Assembly: GCA_002369135.1 (NCBI GenBank)
Contig: DFEY01000003.1
Span: forward strand, 135,853 to 199,852
Source: Lachnospira sp. UBA3790
GTDB taxonomy: Bacteria; Bacillota; Clostridia; Lachnospirales; Lachnospiraceae
Length of the DNA stretch: 64,000 nucleotides
Direction of reading: 5' to 3'
Part shown: positions 42,658 through 52,980 of the stretch, piece by piece
How positions within the stretch are numbered: the stretch's first letter is position 1
Layout of the letters: every line of letters begins with the position of its first letter
Position numbers and translations under genes: made by a program
Notes under the pieces: generated by a model
Told to the model about the DNA's origin: nothing
Database searches by the model: none
The model's input: only the letters and a program-made list of their open reading frames with translations

Positions 42658-45600
42658 ATGAAAAAAATACGAACAGTTTTTAAGAGGGTGTCAACATGTA
42701 TGTTGGCACTAGTTTTGACTGCAACATTTTCTTTGCCGTCCGGCTTTAATTTTATGACAAAGAAAGTGTATGCGGCAGAGGATGCAAAGAAACCAGTAGC
42801 CACGGATGTACATTATTATCCTAATGATAGTGTTGAGGCAAAAAATCGAACAGGCGTTAAGTCGTTCACGTTGGAGCCTTATACATACTACAATATGAGT
42901 AAGGATAATAGAATAAATCCTGATGGCAAAGATACTATGAAGTTAGATGATGCCACTTTAAAGAGAATAGCTGTTAATCAGATATTCCCTAAATGGGGCG
43001 TTATAGCAGAAAATATTTTTAGAGATCAAGCCAATCAATTAGTAACTATTGAAGGTTCTGGAATGATGAAATCAGACACTGTATCATCTGAATCTTTTGA
43101 TAGACACTTTTCTACTAGTAAAAATGGAGTGAGCGGATATTCTAGTGATTGGGCTATAAGCGATTTGGCTTCAGAACTTGGCAGCGAGCATTATAACCAC
43201 AAAGGAAAGCAATGCTGGGACGAAGTGAGAAGAGAGGGTATTTCTCAGATTTCTAGTTTAGCAGATGCGCGTAAGATGATGGGTCAATCCCTTCGTAATT
43301 GTTCAGATGACAATGACGTGTCTGTGGATGATTTTTTGGGAAATTCTAAACAAAAGACTGATAATAAATACAGACTTCCAGATATGGACGATGATAAGTC
43401 TGGAAGCGGTTTTTGTAATATAGTGACAGCCGTAAATAGAGCTGGTGCCTCAGGAGACTACGACTACAACACATTTGGAATTGCGGTTTATGATTTTGAC
43501 CTTACACCAATAGCAGCAAAAAATATTAAATACATAGAAGCAGCTGACAAATATGACAATGGTAGAGATATTCTGATGGGAAATGCAGGAAATGTAGATT
43601 ACGTAGGAATTAAATTTTCTGAAGATAAGCAAGATGGCGCTACCACATATTTGAAAAACAATACTGACCACGAAGCTACACAATCAACAGGGTTAGAAAA
43701 CTCTGTTTCAGAAGAAAGTTCCCTAACACAAGAAGATTCGATGGAATGGGGAATGGAACAAACAATAGGATATGAATGGAATTTTGGAACAATAAGCGAT
43801 TCGGCTATGTTCCCTCGTTCAACTCTATCGTTTAGTAATTCATGGCATGAAACATGGACTACTACAAAGAGCAAAACAGAGACTAAATCTGTTACTAAAA
43901 CTAAAAATGTTAATACAGAAGTAACGCTTCCAGCACATACTACGGCTAAGATTAACCAAAGCCTAAATAATAAAACATTGGAAGAGCACTATCAACAACC
44001 AGTAGCGTTAAACTACAAAGTAGCTATATTTGCAATGAGTGGAGACTATTATAACGGTTGGTTTGGAGCGATTGATAGTAGTAGTTATGATAAACAGTGG
44101 ATGAGTGTTAAATTTGACGGTTCAGATGACTACGCTACCAGCGGAAGTGATGCTCTTGGAAGCTTGTATAACCGAGCAATCATAAATGCAACTACTAAAC
44201 GTTATGACGGATCAAAAGGAAAATATAATGTATGGTGCGACAAAGGTGCTTGGAATAAGAGTGAAAAAATAGAGTGGAATAATATAAAGACTGACATTGG
44301 TGGTGATAACAGAGCAAGTCATAGTATTCCTTCAGCTAGAACAGGACAGAAGAGTAGTTTAAGTGATCTTGCAACTGAACTACCTTTGATGGAAAAAGCT
44401 ATGATACACAATTCTAAGCAGAATAATATTACATCATCAGTGGATCAAGTTATACCTCTTTATAAGTTGAATTCAGTTAGCGTAAAAGATAACAAGAAAC
44501 AGTTTGATGTAAAACCTGCAGAAAAGGTATATCTAGATGCGCTAGAGCTAGAAGGATATAATGACAGAAATGTTGAATTCCACGGATTCCAAGACAGTTG
44601 GGGTAAATGGAACCTACTAGATGAAGATAGGAATATAATAGAAGATGGAAGTGCTAAAGATGAGGATAATAGAGAAGGCAGAATTAAATACCATCTATTA
44701 ACTCTAGTAAATGATGAAGATATGGATAGTCAATGGATTCAGGTGGCAAATTCGGGTGCATTTGGCGAGGATGAACCATCTCAACTGGTTAAGTGGACTA
44801 TAAATGATGATGCCAAAATAGTTTCAAACGAAAACTTGATTAATGATGAAGAGTGTATGACTCCAGAACAGATTGCACAGGTATCTGTTCCGACTATCAG
44901 TATCAACCCAAAAGATGAATCAAAGAATGTTCAAGCTGTCAAACTATCAGGTAGCTATAAAGGTATATACACAGAAGAAGTGAACTTGAGTAATGTACTA
45001 AGAGCCAAAGCTGTAGATGGAAGTGGAAAAACTAAGAACATTCAGCTACTTTGGGAAGATAGCGGAGATGACGGTATTGAATTAGAAGAAAGTGGAATTG
45101 CTAAGTTTACAAAACCAGGATTTTATAGGGTGAGAGCTTTCTGTGTCAACAATGAAGGAACAAAATTGGCATCAGATTGGGTAGAGATTGAGACAGTAGA
45201 AAAGGCGAAACTATCTAAAATTGATTTTACCAAACCTAGCGATTTGGATGAAGATGATTTAAATATTACAAAGAAAAGCCAGGCTAAAGCATTTGACCTC
45301 AATAGTTATATTAGTATGTATGATCAGTATGGCGAAAAGTGGACTGGTGAGAAGCCAAATATTGTTTTTACAGTAACTGATAATGACGGAAAAGAAACAC
45401 TAGATGCTACAATAGATCATAACAATATACTTACTATAACAGAGGCTGGAACATATAAAGTAAGTGCTAAGGCATTAGACAGTGACGGTGGAGAATTAGG
45501 AATAACTATTAATCCAATTAAACTTAAAATAAGTGAAGACGATTGGCTAGATAGTATTGTGCTAGAAGACCCTAACTTAGATAGAAATGAGTTAAAACTA

Positions 45601-47418
45601 CAAGACATAAATGATGTTGTGAGAGTGAATGATCTAAGAGGATACCTAAGATTCATAGATCAGAACGGCGATGAGTGGGAAGGCAAAAAGCCTAATGTGA
45701 CATTTAATCTAGCAGTTGATACTGATGATGCAGAGATTAAAGGTGATAATTTCTACGCATATAAACCGGGAGTCTTTACGATAGGTGCCTCCGCCAATGG
45801 ATATGATATAAATCCTATTGTTATTAGAGTAGAGGAAGATCCATATTTGGTTATCAAAACTAAGGATCCAGATGTACTTGAATTAACAGATGAAGAAAAG
45901 ACAGTAAGTTTTGATATCGAAAGATATGTAGATTTCACCACTCAGTTTGATGGTAAATATGATGAGAATAGACCTGAGCTTCAATACACTCTTGACTCGG
46001 ATGTAGAGGGAGCCAAAATAGTATATGAGAGAGAAGTAGATGAAAGGACAGGTGAGCAAGTAAGAGTTGCTAAATTTAAAGCAACAGAGCCTGGAGATTA
46101 CTATGTACATGTTGCTCCAAAGAAAGCTTCTGCTTACAAAGAAGATATTGATGATATCAATGTAACAGTTGAGATTAAGAAAAAGGTAGCATTAGTAAAT
46201 CTTGACTTTGAAGAATTACAGAAAGATAAAGAAAGCAGAACTTTAAATGATCAAGGTGAGTGTACGATAGAAAATCTAGAACAGTATGTGAAATATTATG
46301 ACCAATTTGGAGACGTTATTAGTCCTGGAGAACTAAAGACTATGGATGATGTCCCAACTGTTACTGGGTTCCAGTTAGAGCAAACAGATAAAGAGGCATT
46401 TATTGTTAAAAACGATGATGGTAAGCACGATTTCACAGCTAAAGAGACAGGTGCTTATCAGATAAAGACTGTTTATGAAATAGATGGTAAGGAAGTATCA
46501 GGGTTCAACAGCGAGGTTGTACATATAGTGAGTGATGAGACCACTCCTGAAAAAGAAGAAGCAATAAACAGTGCCATAGAGGTTATTAGTTATGTTAGTT
46601 CGGCTAAAGCGGCAGGTGACATTACAGAAGAGCAGGAACAAGCGCTGATTCAGGCTATTAATAAATTTATCAATAGTGTAAACGGAGCATCACCTAGCGA
46701 AGATATTGCACCTTACTACGAAGAACTAGCAAGCACTTTCTTTGACGTGTGGCCAGAAATAGGTCTTGAGATTGATAAAGAGGAAGCTATAGATGAGTTG
46801 TTGGCCTATAAGAATCTTGATGCCTACAGACAAGCAGAAAGAGAAGAAATAGAAAATATTCAAGATGTAACAAGTGTGTATATTGAGGCGGTAAAAGTAG
46901 GTAAAGATGGCATAGATAGTATAGATGCAGGAGTAGAAAAAGTTAAAGAATTACTAAAATCTGCAAAAGCAGAAATCGATAAACTAAAAACAGATGAGGA
47001 CTATAGAAGAGAGGAACAATCTACACAGGCGCCTACACAGAAACCTACTAAAGATGAGACTACAAAGACACCTGATCCAACCAAGTCACCTGAAACTACA
47101 AAAGCAAAAACAAAGAAACCTGGTGTTGCAGTAGTAACTAAAGCTAAAAAGAAGAAGAGTGCCAAGAAGATAAAGATAACACTTAAGAAAACTACAGGTG
47201 CTAGAGGATATCAAGTAGCAGTTTACAAAAACAAGAAGAATGCTAAAGCAAACAAGAAAGCGATAGTTAAAAAGTTTACTGCAAAGCTTAAACTAACTCT
47301 TAAGTCAAAGAAACTAAAAGGCAAGAAGAAAGTATATGTAAGAGCTAGAGCTTATGCGCTTGATGGTTCTAAGAAAATCTTTGGAGATTGGTCTAAAGTC
47401 AAAAAATCTAAAAAGTAA
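42658..47418 (+). CDS. Very large secreted protein with aerolysin/ETX-MTX2-like segment and Ig-like repeats
   Basis: The 1586-residue protein has a signal peptide ending near VYAAED. Residues about 60-320 form a region shared with the protein encoded at 52981 (compare IFPKWGVIAENIF with LFTKWGPIASKVF, and GIAVYDFDLTPIAAKNIKY with ALVFYDFELAPIVLKGVTY). Residues about 329-462 are rich in Ser, Thr and alternating strands, run from TTYLKNNTDHEATQSTG to LPAHTTAKI and QQPVALNYKVAIFAM, and resemble the pore-forming core of aerolysin/ETX-MTX2 proteins. Then come Ig-like modules (about 740-850), four repeats of about 100 residues (850-1290, each with a YDQYGE-W-G-KPN-like core), a helical stretch, a Thr/Pro linker (TQAPTQKPTKDETT) and a lysine-rich FN3-like end. 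No LPXTG or SLH anchor. GGAGG precedes the ATG. Pore formation is inference from pattern only. Confidence 0.72.
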   Translation: MKKIRTVFKRVSTCMLALVLTATFSLPSGFNFMTKKVYAAEDAKKPVATDVHYYPNDSVEAKNRTGVKSFTLEPYTYYNMSKDNRINPDGKDTMKLDDATLKRIAVNQIFPKWGVIAENIFRDQANQLVTIEGSGMMKSDTVSSESFDRHFSTSKNGVSGYSSDWAISDLASELGSEHYNHKGKQCWDEVRREGISQISSLADARKMMGQSLRNCSDDNDVSVDDFLGNSKQKTDNKYRLPDMDDDKSGSGFCNIVTAVNRAGASGDYDYNTFGIAVYDFDLTPIAAKNIKYIEAADKYDNGRDILMGNAGNVDYVGIKFSEDKQDGATTYLKNNTDHEATQSTGLENSVSEESSLTQEDSMEWGMEQTIGYEWNFGTISDSAMFPRSTLSFSNSWHETWTTTKSKTETKSVTKTKNVNTEVTLPAHTTAKINQSLNNKTLEEHYQQPVALNYKVAIFAMSGDYYNGWFGAIDSSSYDKQWMSVKFDGSDDYATSGSDALGSLYNRAIINATTKRYDGSKGKYNVWCDKGAWNKSEKIEWNNIKTDIGGDNRASHSIPSARTGQKSSLSDLATELPLMEKAMIHNSKQNNITSSVDQVIPLYKLNSVSVKDNKKQFDVKPAEKVYLDALELEGYNDRNVEFHGFQDSWGKWNLLDEDRNIIEDGSAKDEDNREGRIKYHLLTLVNDEDMDSQWIQVANSGAFGEDEPSQLVKWTINDDAKIVSNENLINDEECMTPEQIAQVSVPTISINPKDESKNVQAVKLSGSYKGIYTEEVNLSNVLRAKAVDGSGKTKNIQLLWEDSGDDGIELEESGIAKFTKPGFYRVRAFCVNNEGTKLASDWVEIETVEKAKLSKIDFTKPSDLDEDDLNITKKSQAKAFDLNSYISMYDQYGEKWTGEKPNIVFTVTDNDGKETLDATIDHNNILTITEAGTYKVSAKALDSDGGELGITINPIKLKISEDDWLDSIVLEDPNLDRNELKLQDINDVVRVNDLRGYLRFIDQNGDEWEGKKPNVTFNLAVDTDDAEIKGDNFYAYKPGVFTIGASANGYDINPIVIRVEEDPYLVIKTKDPDVLELTDEEKTVSFDIERYVDFTTQFDGKYDENRPELQYTLDSDVEGAKIVYEREVDERTGEQVRVAKFKATEPGDYYVHVAPKKASAYKEDIDDINVTVEIKKKVALVNLDFEELQKDKESRTLNDQGECTIENLEQYVKYYDQFGDVISPGELKTMDDVPTVTGFQLEQTDKEAFIVKNDDGKHDFTAKETGAYQIKTVYEIDGKEVSGFNSEVVHIVSDETTPEKEEAINSAIEVISYVSSAKAAGDITEEQEQALIQAINKFINSVNGASPSEDIAPYYEELASTFFDVWPEIGLEIDKEEAIDELLAYKNLDAYRQAEREEIENIQDVTSVYIEAVKVGKDGIDSIDAGVEKVKELLKSAKAEIDKLKTDEDYRREEQSTQAPTQKPTKDETTKTPDPTKSPETTKAKTKKPGVAVVTKAKKKKSAKKIKITLKKTTGARGYQVAVYKNKKNAKANKKAIVKKFTAKLKLTLKSKKLKGKKKVYVRARAYALDGSKKIFGDWSKVKKSKK

Positions 47419-47469
47419 ATTAAATAGGACATATTTATTTGAAACTAAAGATTTGGAGGAGAGTTATTT

Positions 47470-49500
47470 ATGAAAAGACACATGAAAAGAGTAGTGAGTA
47501 TAATACTTACAGTTGTTCTATGTACAACTATGATGGTATACGTTCCAGCGAAGTCTTCTAAAAAATATGTTAAATCAATTAGCATAAAGAAGAAGGCTAC
47601 TATTGTAGTACCTATTGACCAAGAAAAACTCACTAAATCTTACAGTGTTAAGGTTAAGGTAAAAGGAAAAGCAACTAAAAAGTTTTCGGCAAAGTCTAGT
47701 AATAAAAAAGTTGCTACTGTAAAGGTTAAGGGTAAGAAGATTAATGTTACTGCTCTTAAAGCAGGTAAGGCTAAGATTACTGTGAAGACTAAAGGTAAGA
47801 ACAAGAAAGGCAAAAAACTTAGTAAAAAGATTACAATTACAGTTAAGAAAGATTCAATAACTAAGAAGTCTGTGCCTTATTATATGTTTGACGCGAGTGC
47901 AGGAAAAATACTAAAAGAGAATGGTGATTTGTATTTTTCATCTGCTTATCCAGATGTACCGTTTGTGACAGATAGTTATGCAATTAAGACATTCTTAGAT
48001 ATGTATGGTTATGAAACTGCAGCTAAAGAGACCAAGTCAAAGAACAATCATCTCCATAGTTTTGCAATGCCAATGAATACAACAGTGGCTTTTGACTATG
48101 ATAAACAGATAATGGGCTTTAGTGATTTTACATCTACACTTGTAATGAATGGATGCATGCCATTTAATCCTTTTGGAGCTAGTTGTCCATATAATACCAA
48201 TTTCTTTAAAACGCAGCCTAACGATAGATATGATGCAGGAGAGGCGATGGCATGCACCTTTGGATTTGATGAAGTTCCAATGCTTATAGAAGGAGATCAT
48301 ATTTTTATTCCTTTGCAGACATTTTCGGACTTGTTCCTATCTTATATAGGTAATTTCATGCAATATAATGGCAAGGGAGTTTTTATAATAGATGCTAGCA
48401 TTGCTAAATCGCCAGCAAAAGCAGACTATTATAAAATGTATCAAGACTGTAAAAAGACTGGGAAAATATCAAGCGCTTTGGCGCAGGTAAACTACTATGA
48501 GTTGTGTAATACTTTAGATGCACACTATGGACTTCAGGAAAAGCATCATATTAATACATTTGATGCATTCTTTGAACGTAAGGGCTATAAGAAGAAAATG
48601 CTTTCAGGAGATTTGATAGAGATTACAAAATCGGAGATGGCTTTGGCACGTATCTTGTTTGAAGACTTCCATAGTGGGGATACACTACAATCTTGTTATT
48701 TGAGTAAACCGGTAGATTTCGATCCATCGCAGATAAGTCCGTCTTTTATAGAGCGTAATAAGAATATGGAAAGAATTGTTAATAAGCGTAATGAAGTGCT
48801 TGGAGAAACAGTTGCACCTTATGAGCGTAGAGGGGACACAGTATTTATTACTTTTGATTCGTTCTCATTCAAGAATAGCTTTGATAGTTATGGTCCAAAA
48901 TACGAACCAACTCCATATGGTGATACGGTAGATTTGTTTGCCTATGCGCTAAGACGTTTGCAAAATGAAGACAGTGATGCTGAAAATGTTGTTATCGATC
49001 TTGCATGTAATGGCGGTGGAACTATCATTGCATGTGGATTTGCTATGGAGGCTATCTGTGGCACAAGTAACATTTATATGAATAATCCTATTACATGGGC
49101 AGAGCACTCATGTGTACAAAAATGGGACTTAAATCTTGATGGCGTAGTCGATGAAAATGACAAGTCTATGAAGGAATTAGGATTCAATGTTGCTGTAAAT
49201 ATTTCAGACAATTCATTCTCATGTGGTAACTTACTACCAAATATGCTTAAGTCAATAGATGATAGTATCTTTCTAACAGGAACAAAGAGCGGTGGAGGAG
49301 CATGTGCAGTTGGTTTTATTAGTACAGCTATAAACTCAGTTCACCAGATTTCTAGTGAAGCACAGTTTGTTACAAAGAAGAATGGACAAATTCAAGATAT
49401 TGATGCAGGTATTGAGGCAGATTATAAACTTAATCTAAACCGAATGTTTGACAGAGATTACATAGTGGAAGTGGTTGACAAAGCCTTTGGTACGAACTAA
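47470..49500 (+). CDS. Secreted S41-type peptidase with Ig-like N-terminus and inserted EF-hand loop
   Basis: The 676-residue protein has a signal peptide, a lysine-rich Big_2-like module (about 33-125, SNKKVATVKVKGKKINVTAL) and a long middle region. The C-terminal S41 peptidase domain (about 470-660) shows NVVIDLACNGGGTI (about 506) and the probable nucleophile serine in DNSFSCGNLLPN (about 582). Between these lies DLNLDGVVDEND (553-564), a calcium-binding EF-hand/dockerin-type loop, an unusual insertion. The gene starts 51 nt after the aerolysin-like gene with GGAGGAG before the ATG, and no terminator lies between. Aerolysin-family toxins are often activated by proteolysis, so the protease could process its neighbour; that is inference. 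Confidence 0.82.
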   Translation: MKRHMKRVVSIILTVVLCTTMMVYVPAKSSKKYVKSISIKKKATIVVPIDQEKLTKSYSVKVKVKGKATKKFSAKSSNKKVATVKVKGKKINVTALKAGKAKITVKTKGKNKKGKKLSKKITITVKKDSITKKSVPYYMFDASAGKILKENGDLYFSSAYPDVPFVTDSYAIKTFLDMYGYETAAKETKSKNNHLHSFAMPMNTTVAFDYDKQIMGFSDFTSTLVMNGCMPFNPFGASCPYNTNFFKTQPNDRYDAGEAMACTFGFDEVPMLIEGDHIFIPLQTFSDLFLSYIGNFMQYNGKGVFIIDASIAKSPAKADYYKMYQDCKKTGKISSALAQVNYYELCNTLDAHYGLQEKHHINTFDAFFERKGYKKKMLSGDLIEITKSEMALARILFEDFHSGDTLQSCYLSKPVDFDPSQISPSFIERNKNMERIVNKRNEVLGETVAPYERRGDTVFITFDSFSFKNSFDSYGPKYEPTPYGDTVDLFAYALRRLQNEDSDAENVVIDLACNGGGTIIACGFAMEAICGTSNIYMNNPITWAEHSCVQKWDLNLDGVVDENDKSMKELGFNVAVNISDNSFSCGNLLPNMLKSIDDSIFLTGTKSGGGACAVGFISTAINSVHQISSEAQFVTKKNGQIQDIDAGIEADYKLNLNRMFDRDYIVEVVDKAFGTN

Positions 49501-49531
49501 ACACAAGCCGAGTACATAATTAGGAGACATA

Positions 49532-51340
49532 ATGGACAAAAGTAAAATTAGGAATTTTTGCATAATTGCACATATAGACCACGGTAAGTCTACGCTAGCA
49601 GACCGCATCATTGAGATGACTGGTCTTTTAACTGAGCGTGAAATGCAGGCCCAAGTCCTTGATAATATGGACCTAGAGCGCGAGCGTGGTATTACTATAA
49701 AATCACAGGCTATTCGAACAGTCTACAAAGCCGACGACGGCGAAGAATACATCTTCAACCTAATCGACACTCCAGGTCATGTAGACTTTAACTACGAAGT
49801 GTCTAGAAGTTTGGCGGCGTGCGATGGAGCAATACTAGTGGTGGATGCTGCACAGGGCGTGGAGGCTCAAACTTTGGCCAACGTTTATTTGGCGCTAGAT
49901 CACGACTTAGAGGTCTTCCCTGTTATAAACAAAATTGATTTGCCATCGGCAGATCCTGACAGAGTAAAAGCGGAGATAGAAGATGTTATAGGAATTGATG
50001 CTTCAGAAGCACCTCTTATTTCCGCTAAGACAGGCGAGAACTGCAAAGAAGTGCTAGAAGCGATAGTTAAAAATATTCCATCCCCAGAAGGTGATGAGAA
50101 TGAACCTTTGAAGGCTTTGATTTTTGATAGTTTATACGATTCATACAAAGGTGTTATAGTTTTCTGCCGAATTAAAGAAGGTAGAGTGAAACCAGGTATG
50201 GACATAAAGATGATGGCTACTGGTGCCACGGCACAAGTGGTGGAAGTAGGCTACTTTGGCGCGGGCCAGTTTATCCCTTGCGATGAGTTAGAGGCCGGTT
50301 CTGTTGGATACATTACAGCTAGTATTAAAAATGTGGCTGACACTAGAGTGGGTGATACAGTGACTGACGCCAACCATCCAGCAGCAGAAGCACTACCAGG
50401 ATATAAGGAAGTGCACCCAATGGTTTACTGCGGAATTTATCCAGCAGATGGAGCAAAGTACCCAGACCTTAGAGATGCGCTAGAGAAACTTCAGCTAAAC
50501 GATGCAGCCCTTCAGTATGAAGCGGAGACTTCGGTGGCATTGGGCTTTGGCTTTAGATGTGGGTTCTTAGGACTGCTTCATCTAGAGATTGTGCAGGAGC
50601 GTTTGGAGCGTGAGTACGACCTAGACCTAGTGACCACAGCACCATCTGTTATTTACAAAGTTCATAAGACGGACGGAGAGGTGATTGAACTTACAAACCC
50701 AACTAACCTCCCAGATCCTAGTGAGATAGATTATATGGAAGAGCCTATTGTGGCTGCTGAGATCATGGTTACGTCAGAATACATTGGACCTATTATGGAA
50801 CTTTGCCAGCAAAGACGTGGTATTTACAAGAGCATGGAGTATGTGGAAGAAACTCGTGCCCTTATCAAATACGATATGCCACTAAACGAGATTATTTACG
50901 ATTTCTTTGACGCACTTAAATCTAGGTCTCGCGGCTATGCGTCGTTTGACTATGATATGAAAGGCTACGAGAAGGCAACGCTTGTTAAGCTTGATATCCT
51001 TATCAATAAAGAAGAAGTGGATGCGCTTTCATTTATCGTGCCAGAAGAATCAGCATTCGAGCGCGGCAAAAAGATGTGTGGCAAACTTAAGAAAGAAATT
51101 CCTCGCCAGCAGTTTGAGGTTCCTATTCAAGCAGCAGTGGGCGGAAAGATTATTGCGCGTGAGACAGTTAAGGCTGTTCGTAAAGACGTGCTTGCGAAAT
51201 GCTACGGCGGTGACATCACTCGTAAGAAGAAACTTCTTGAGAAGCAAAAAGAAGGTAAGAAGCGTATGCGCCAGGTGGGCAATGTGGAGATTCCACAAAA
51301 CGCGTTCATGGCTGTGCTTAAACTAGATGACGATGAATAA
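49532..51340 (+). CDS. lepA: Elongation factor 4 (LepA)
   Basis: Ribosome-associated GTPase that acts on stalled or mispositioned ribosomes. The 602-residue protein has G1 [14 protein letters not shown]3 DTPGHVDF, G4 [10 protein letters not shown], and the LepA-specific C-terminal domain with [20 protein letters not shown], all typical; length is normal. AGGAG precedes the ATG. hemW starts inside its last codons, as in many Firmicutes. In Bacillus the order upstream is rpsT-gpr-spoIIP-lepA; here a block of accessory genes stands in for gpr and spoIIP. Confidence 0.98.
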   Translation: MDKSKIRNFCIIAHIDHGKSTLADRIIEMTGLLTEREMQAQVLDNMDLERERGITIKSQAIRTVYKADDGEEYIFNLIDTPGHVDFNYEVSRSLAACDGAILVVDAAQGVEAQTLANVYLALDHDLEVFPVINKIDLPSADPDRVKAEIEDVIGIDASEAPLISAKTGENCKEVLEAIVKNIPSPEGDENEPLKALIFDSLYDSYKGVIVFCRIKEGRVKPGMDIKMMATGATAQVVEVGYFGAGQFIPCDELEAGSVGYITASIKNVADTRVGDTVTDANHPAAEALPGYKEVHPMVYCGIYPADGAKYPDLRDALEKLQLNDAALQYEAETSVALGFGFRCGFLGLLHLEIVQERLEREYDLDLVTTAPSVIYKVHKTDGEVIELTNPTNLPDPSEIDYMEEPIVAAEIMVTSEYIGPIMELCQQRRGIYKSMEYVEETRALIKYDMPLNEIIYDFFDALKSRSRGYASFDYDMKGYEKATLVKLDILINKEEVDALSFIVPEESAFERGKKMCGKLKKEIPRQQFEVPIQAAVGGKIIARETVKAVRKDVLAKCYGGDITRKKKLLEKQKEGKKRMRQVGNVEIPQNAFMAVLKLDDDE

Positions 51341-52499
51341 GAAAATTGAAATATATATTCATATCCCATTTTGCGTGAAGAAATGTGCGTATTGCGATTT
51401 CTTGTCTTGTCCAGCAGACGATAAGACAAAGGACAGATACGTTCAGGCTTTGTGCAGGGAAATTGAATGGTCGAAAGACTGCTTGAAAGAGTACCTGGTC
51501 GATACAGTGTTTATCGGTGGAGGTACTCCTTCTATATTAGAGGAAAAATATATTGGACAGATCCTAGACACTTTGCGAAGCGCGGCTAGGATATCTGACG
51601 ATGCTGAAATTACAATTGAGTGTAATCCAGGCACTTTGACGATGGAAAAATTAGAGGCGTATAAAGATGTCGGCATTAACAGAATAAGTCTTGGACTTCA
51701 AAGCGCAAACGACGAAGAGCTTAAAACTATTGGTCGAATTCATAATTTTGAAGAGTTCAAAAAGAGTTTCAACTTAGCTAGACTAGCTGGGTTTAAAAAT
51801 ATTAATATCGATATTATGAGTGCCTTGCCCGGACAGACGCTTGAAAGTTATAAAGAAACTTTGGCGAAGGTGATTACTCTAAATCCTGAACACATTTCTG
51901 CATACAGTTTAATAGTGGAAGACGAGACACCGCTTAAGGATAGAGTGGAAAATGGAGAGGTTGCTCTTCCATCAGAAGATGAAGAGCGAGAGATGTATTA
52001 TTATACGAAAGAGTTTTTAGAAAAGACTGGTTATAAGCGATACGAGATTTCAAACTACGCCAAAGACGGCTATGAGTGCAGACACAACATTGGCTACTGG
52101 AAAAGAGTGGAGTACTTAGGTTTTGGAATAGGTGCAGCGTCACTGTTTAAGGGTGAGAGGTTCTCTAACACATCTGATATAAACAGATACATGCATATTT
52201 TGGAAAAAGAAGATGTGATGAATGCAGATGAAGTTTGGAAAGCACTGAATGAAAATATAGAGACTTTGACGCAGAAAGACGAGATGGAAGAGTTTATGTT
52301 TCTAGGGCTTAGGATGACTGACGGAGTGAGCAAATCTGATTTTAAGAAGATATTTAACTGTGATATAGAAGCGGTTTACGGAAATGTGATAGAAAAATTA
52401 GCAAATCAAAACCTAATAAAGGAAGCTGGTGATCTAATAACTCTTACAGACAAAGGGATTGATATTAGTAACATAGTTTTAGCGAATTTTTTGCTGTAA
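51333..52499 (+). CDS. hemW: Radical SAM heme chaperone HemW
   Basis: HemW-type protein, formerly annotated as oxygen-independent coproporphyrinogen III oxidase; relatives bind heme and deliver it rather than act as HemN. The 388-residue protein has the radical-SAM cluster motif [12 protein letters not shown] (C-x3-C-x2-C), [11 protein letters not shown], and [19 protein letters not shown]. HemN proper has an extra conserved cysteine after CxxxCxYC (CxC) which is replaced here by Phe, supporting HemW. The start overlaps the lepA end by 8 nt; the ATG at 51327 is equally in frame and neither has a clear ribosome site, so translational coupling to lepA is likely. Confidence 0.92.
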   Translation: MNKKIEIYIHIPFCVKKCAYCDFLSCPADDKTKDRYVQALCREIEWSKDCLKEYLVDTVFIGGGTPSILEEKYIGQILDTLRSAARISDDAEITIECNPGTLTMEKLEAYKDVGINRISLGLQSANDEELKTIGRIHNFEEFKKSFNLARLAGFKNINIDIMSALPGQTLESYKETLAKVITLNPEHISAYSLIVEDETPLKDRVENGEVALPSEDEEREMYYYTKEFLEKTGYKRYEISNYAKDGYECRHNIGYWKRVEYLGFGIGAASLFKGERFSNTSDINRYMHILEKEDVMNADEVWKALNENIETLTQKDEMEEFMFLGLRMTDGVSKSDFKKIFNCDIEAVYGNVIEKLANQNLIKEAGDLITLTDKGIDISNIVLANFLL

Positions 52500-52515
52500 T
52501 TCGTTCGTTTGTGTA

Positions 52516-52524
52516 TGTTATAAT
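52516..52524 (+). promoter_or_regulatory. Extended -10 promoter of the psiE-like/aerolysin-like unit
   Basis: TGT-TATAAT (52516-52524) inside GTATGTTATAATT, matching the promoter at 42604. It also lies in the palindrome GTTATAATTATAAC (52517-52530). Confidence 0.6.
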
Positions 52525-52561
52525 TATAACAGTGAAGACCATAAGCAGAAAAGAGGTAGGC

Positions 52562-52966
52562 ATGAAAAAAATAAATAATATTTTAATGAGCATTGTACAT
52601 ATTTTAGAAAAAATCATTGCTGCCATATTAATGGTGGTGGTTGTTATTGCTGTAGTGTATTTGGTTTTAGATATAGTGAACGGAGTAAAGGCTGGATTTG
52701 ATTCGGAATTTATAAAGACGATTTTGTCAGACACTCTCAATATAATAATTGTTATAGAGTTTATAAGAGTCCTAATAAAGCATACTATGGGTACAGTAGT
52801 GGAGGTTTTGATTTTTGCGTTGGCAAGAGGGCTGATAGTTATAAATGAAACTATTTGGGAAATGGCGATTACTATTGTTGCCATAGCCGTACTTTTGGCG
52901 TGTAGAAAGTTTTTGTTTTTGGATGACGATCTTAAAAAGGTAACAAATAGAAAAACGGACAAATAA
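52562..52966 (+). CDS. PsiE-like small membrane protein
   Basis: The 134-residue protein has four hydrophobic helices (about 11-35, 55-75, 80-100 and 100-122) and resembles the phosphate-starvation-inducible PsiE family in size and layout, notably IIIVIEFIRVLIKH in the second helix. Its biochemical role is unknown. The ATG at 52562 follows AGAGGTAGG closely; the ATG at 52511 lies upstream of the promoter and is rejected. The aerolysin-like gene starts 14 nt after its stop, so both genes share one transcript. Whether it is functionally tied to the secreted protein (for example as immunity or membrane partner) is unproven. Confidence 0.7.
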   Translation: MKKINNILMSIVHILEKIIAAILMVVVVIAVVYLVLDIVNGVKAGFDSEFIKTILSDTLNIIIVIEFIRVLIKHTMGTVVEVLIFALARGLIVINETIWEMAITIVAIAVLLACRKFLFLDDDLKKVTNRKTDK

Positions 52967-52980
52967 AAGGAGAAAATGTT

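Noticed and set aside
49126..49161. Cellulosomal dockerin
   Set aside because: Only a single calcium loop is present, inside a protease domain, with no second repeat or C-terminal dockerin helix.
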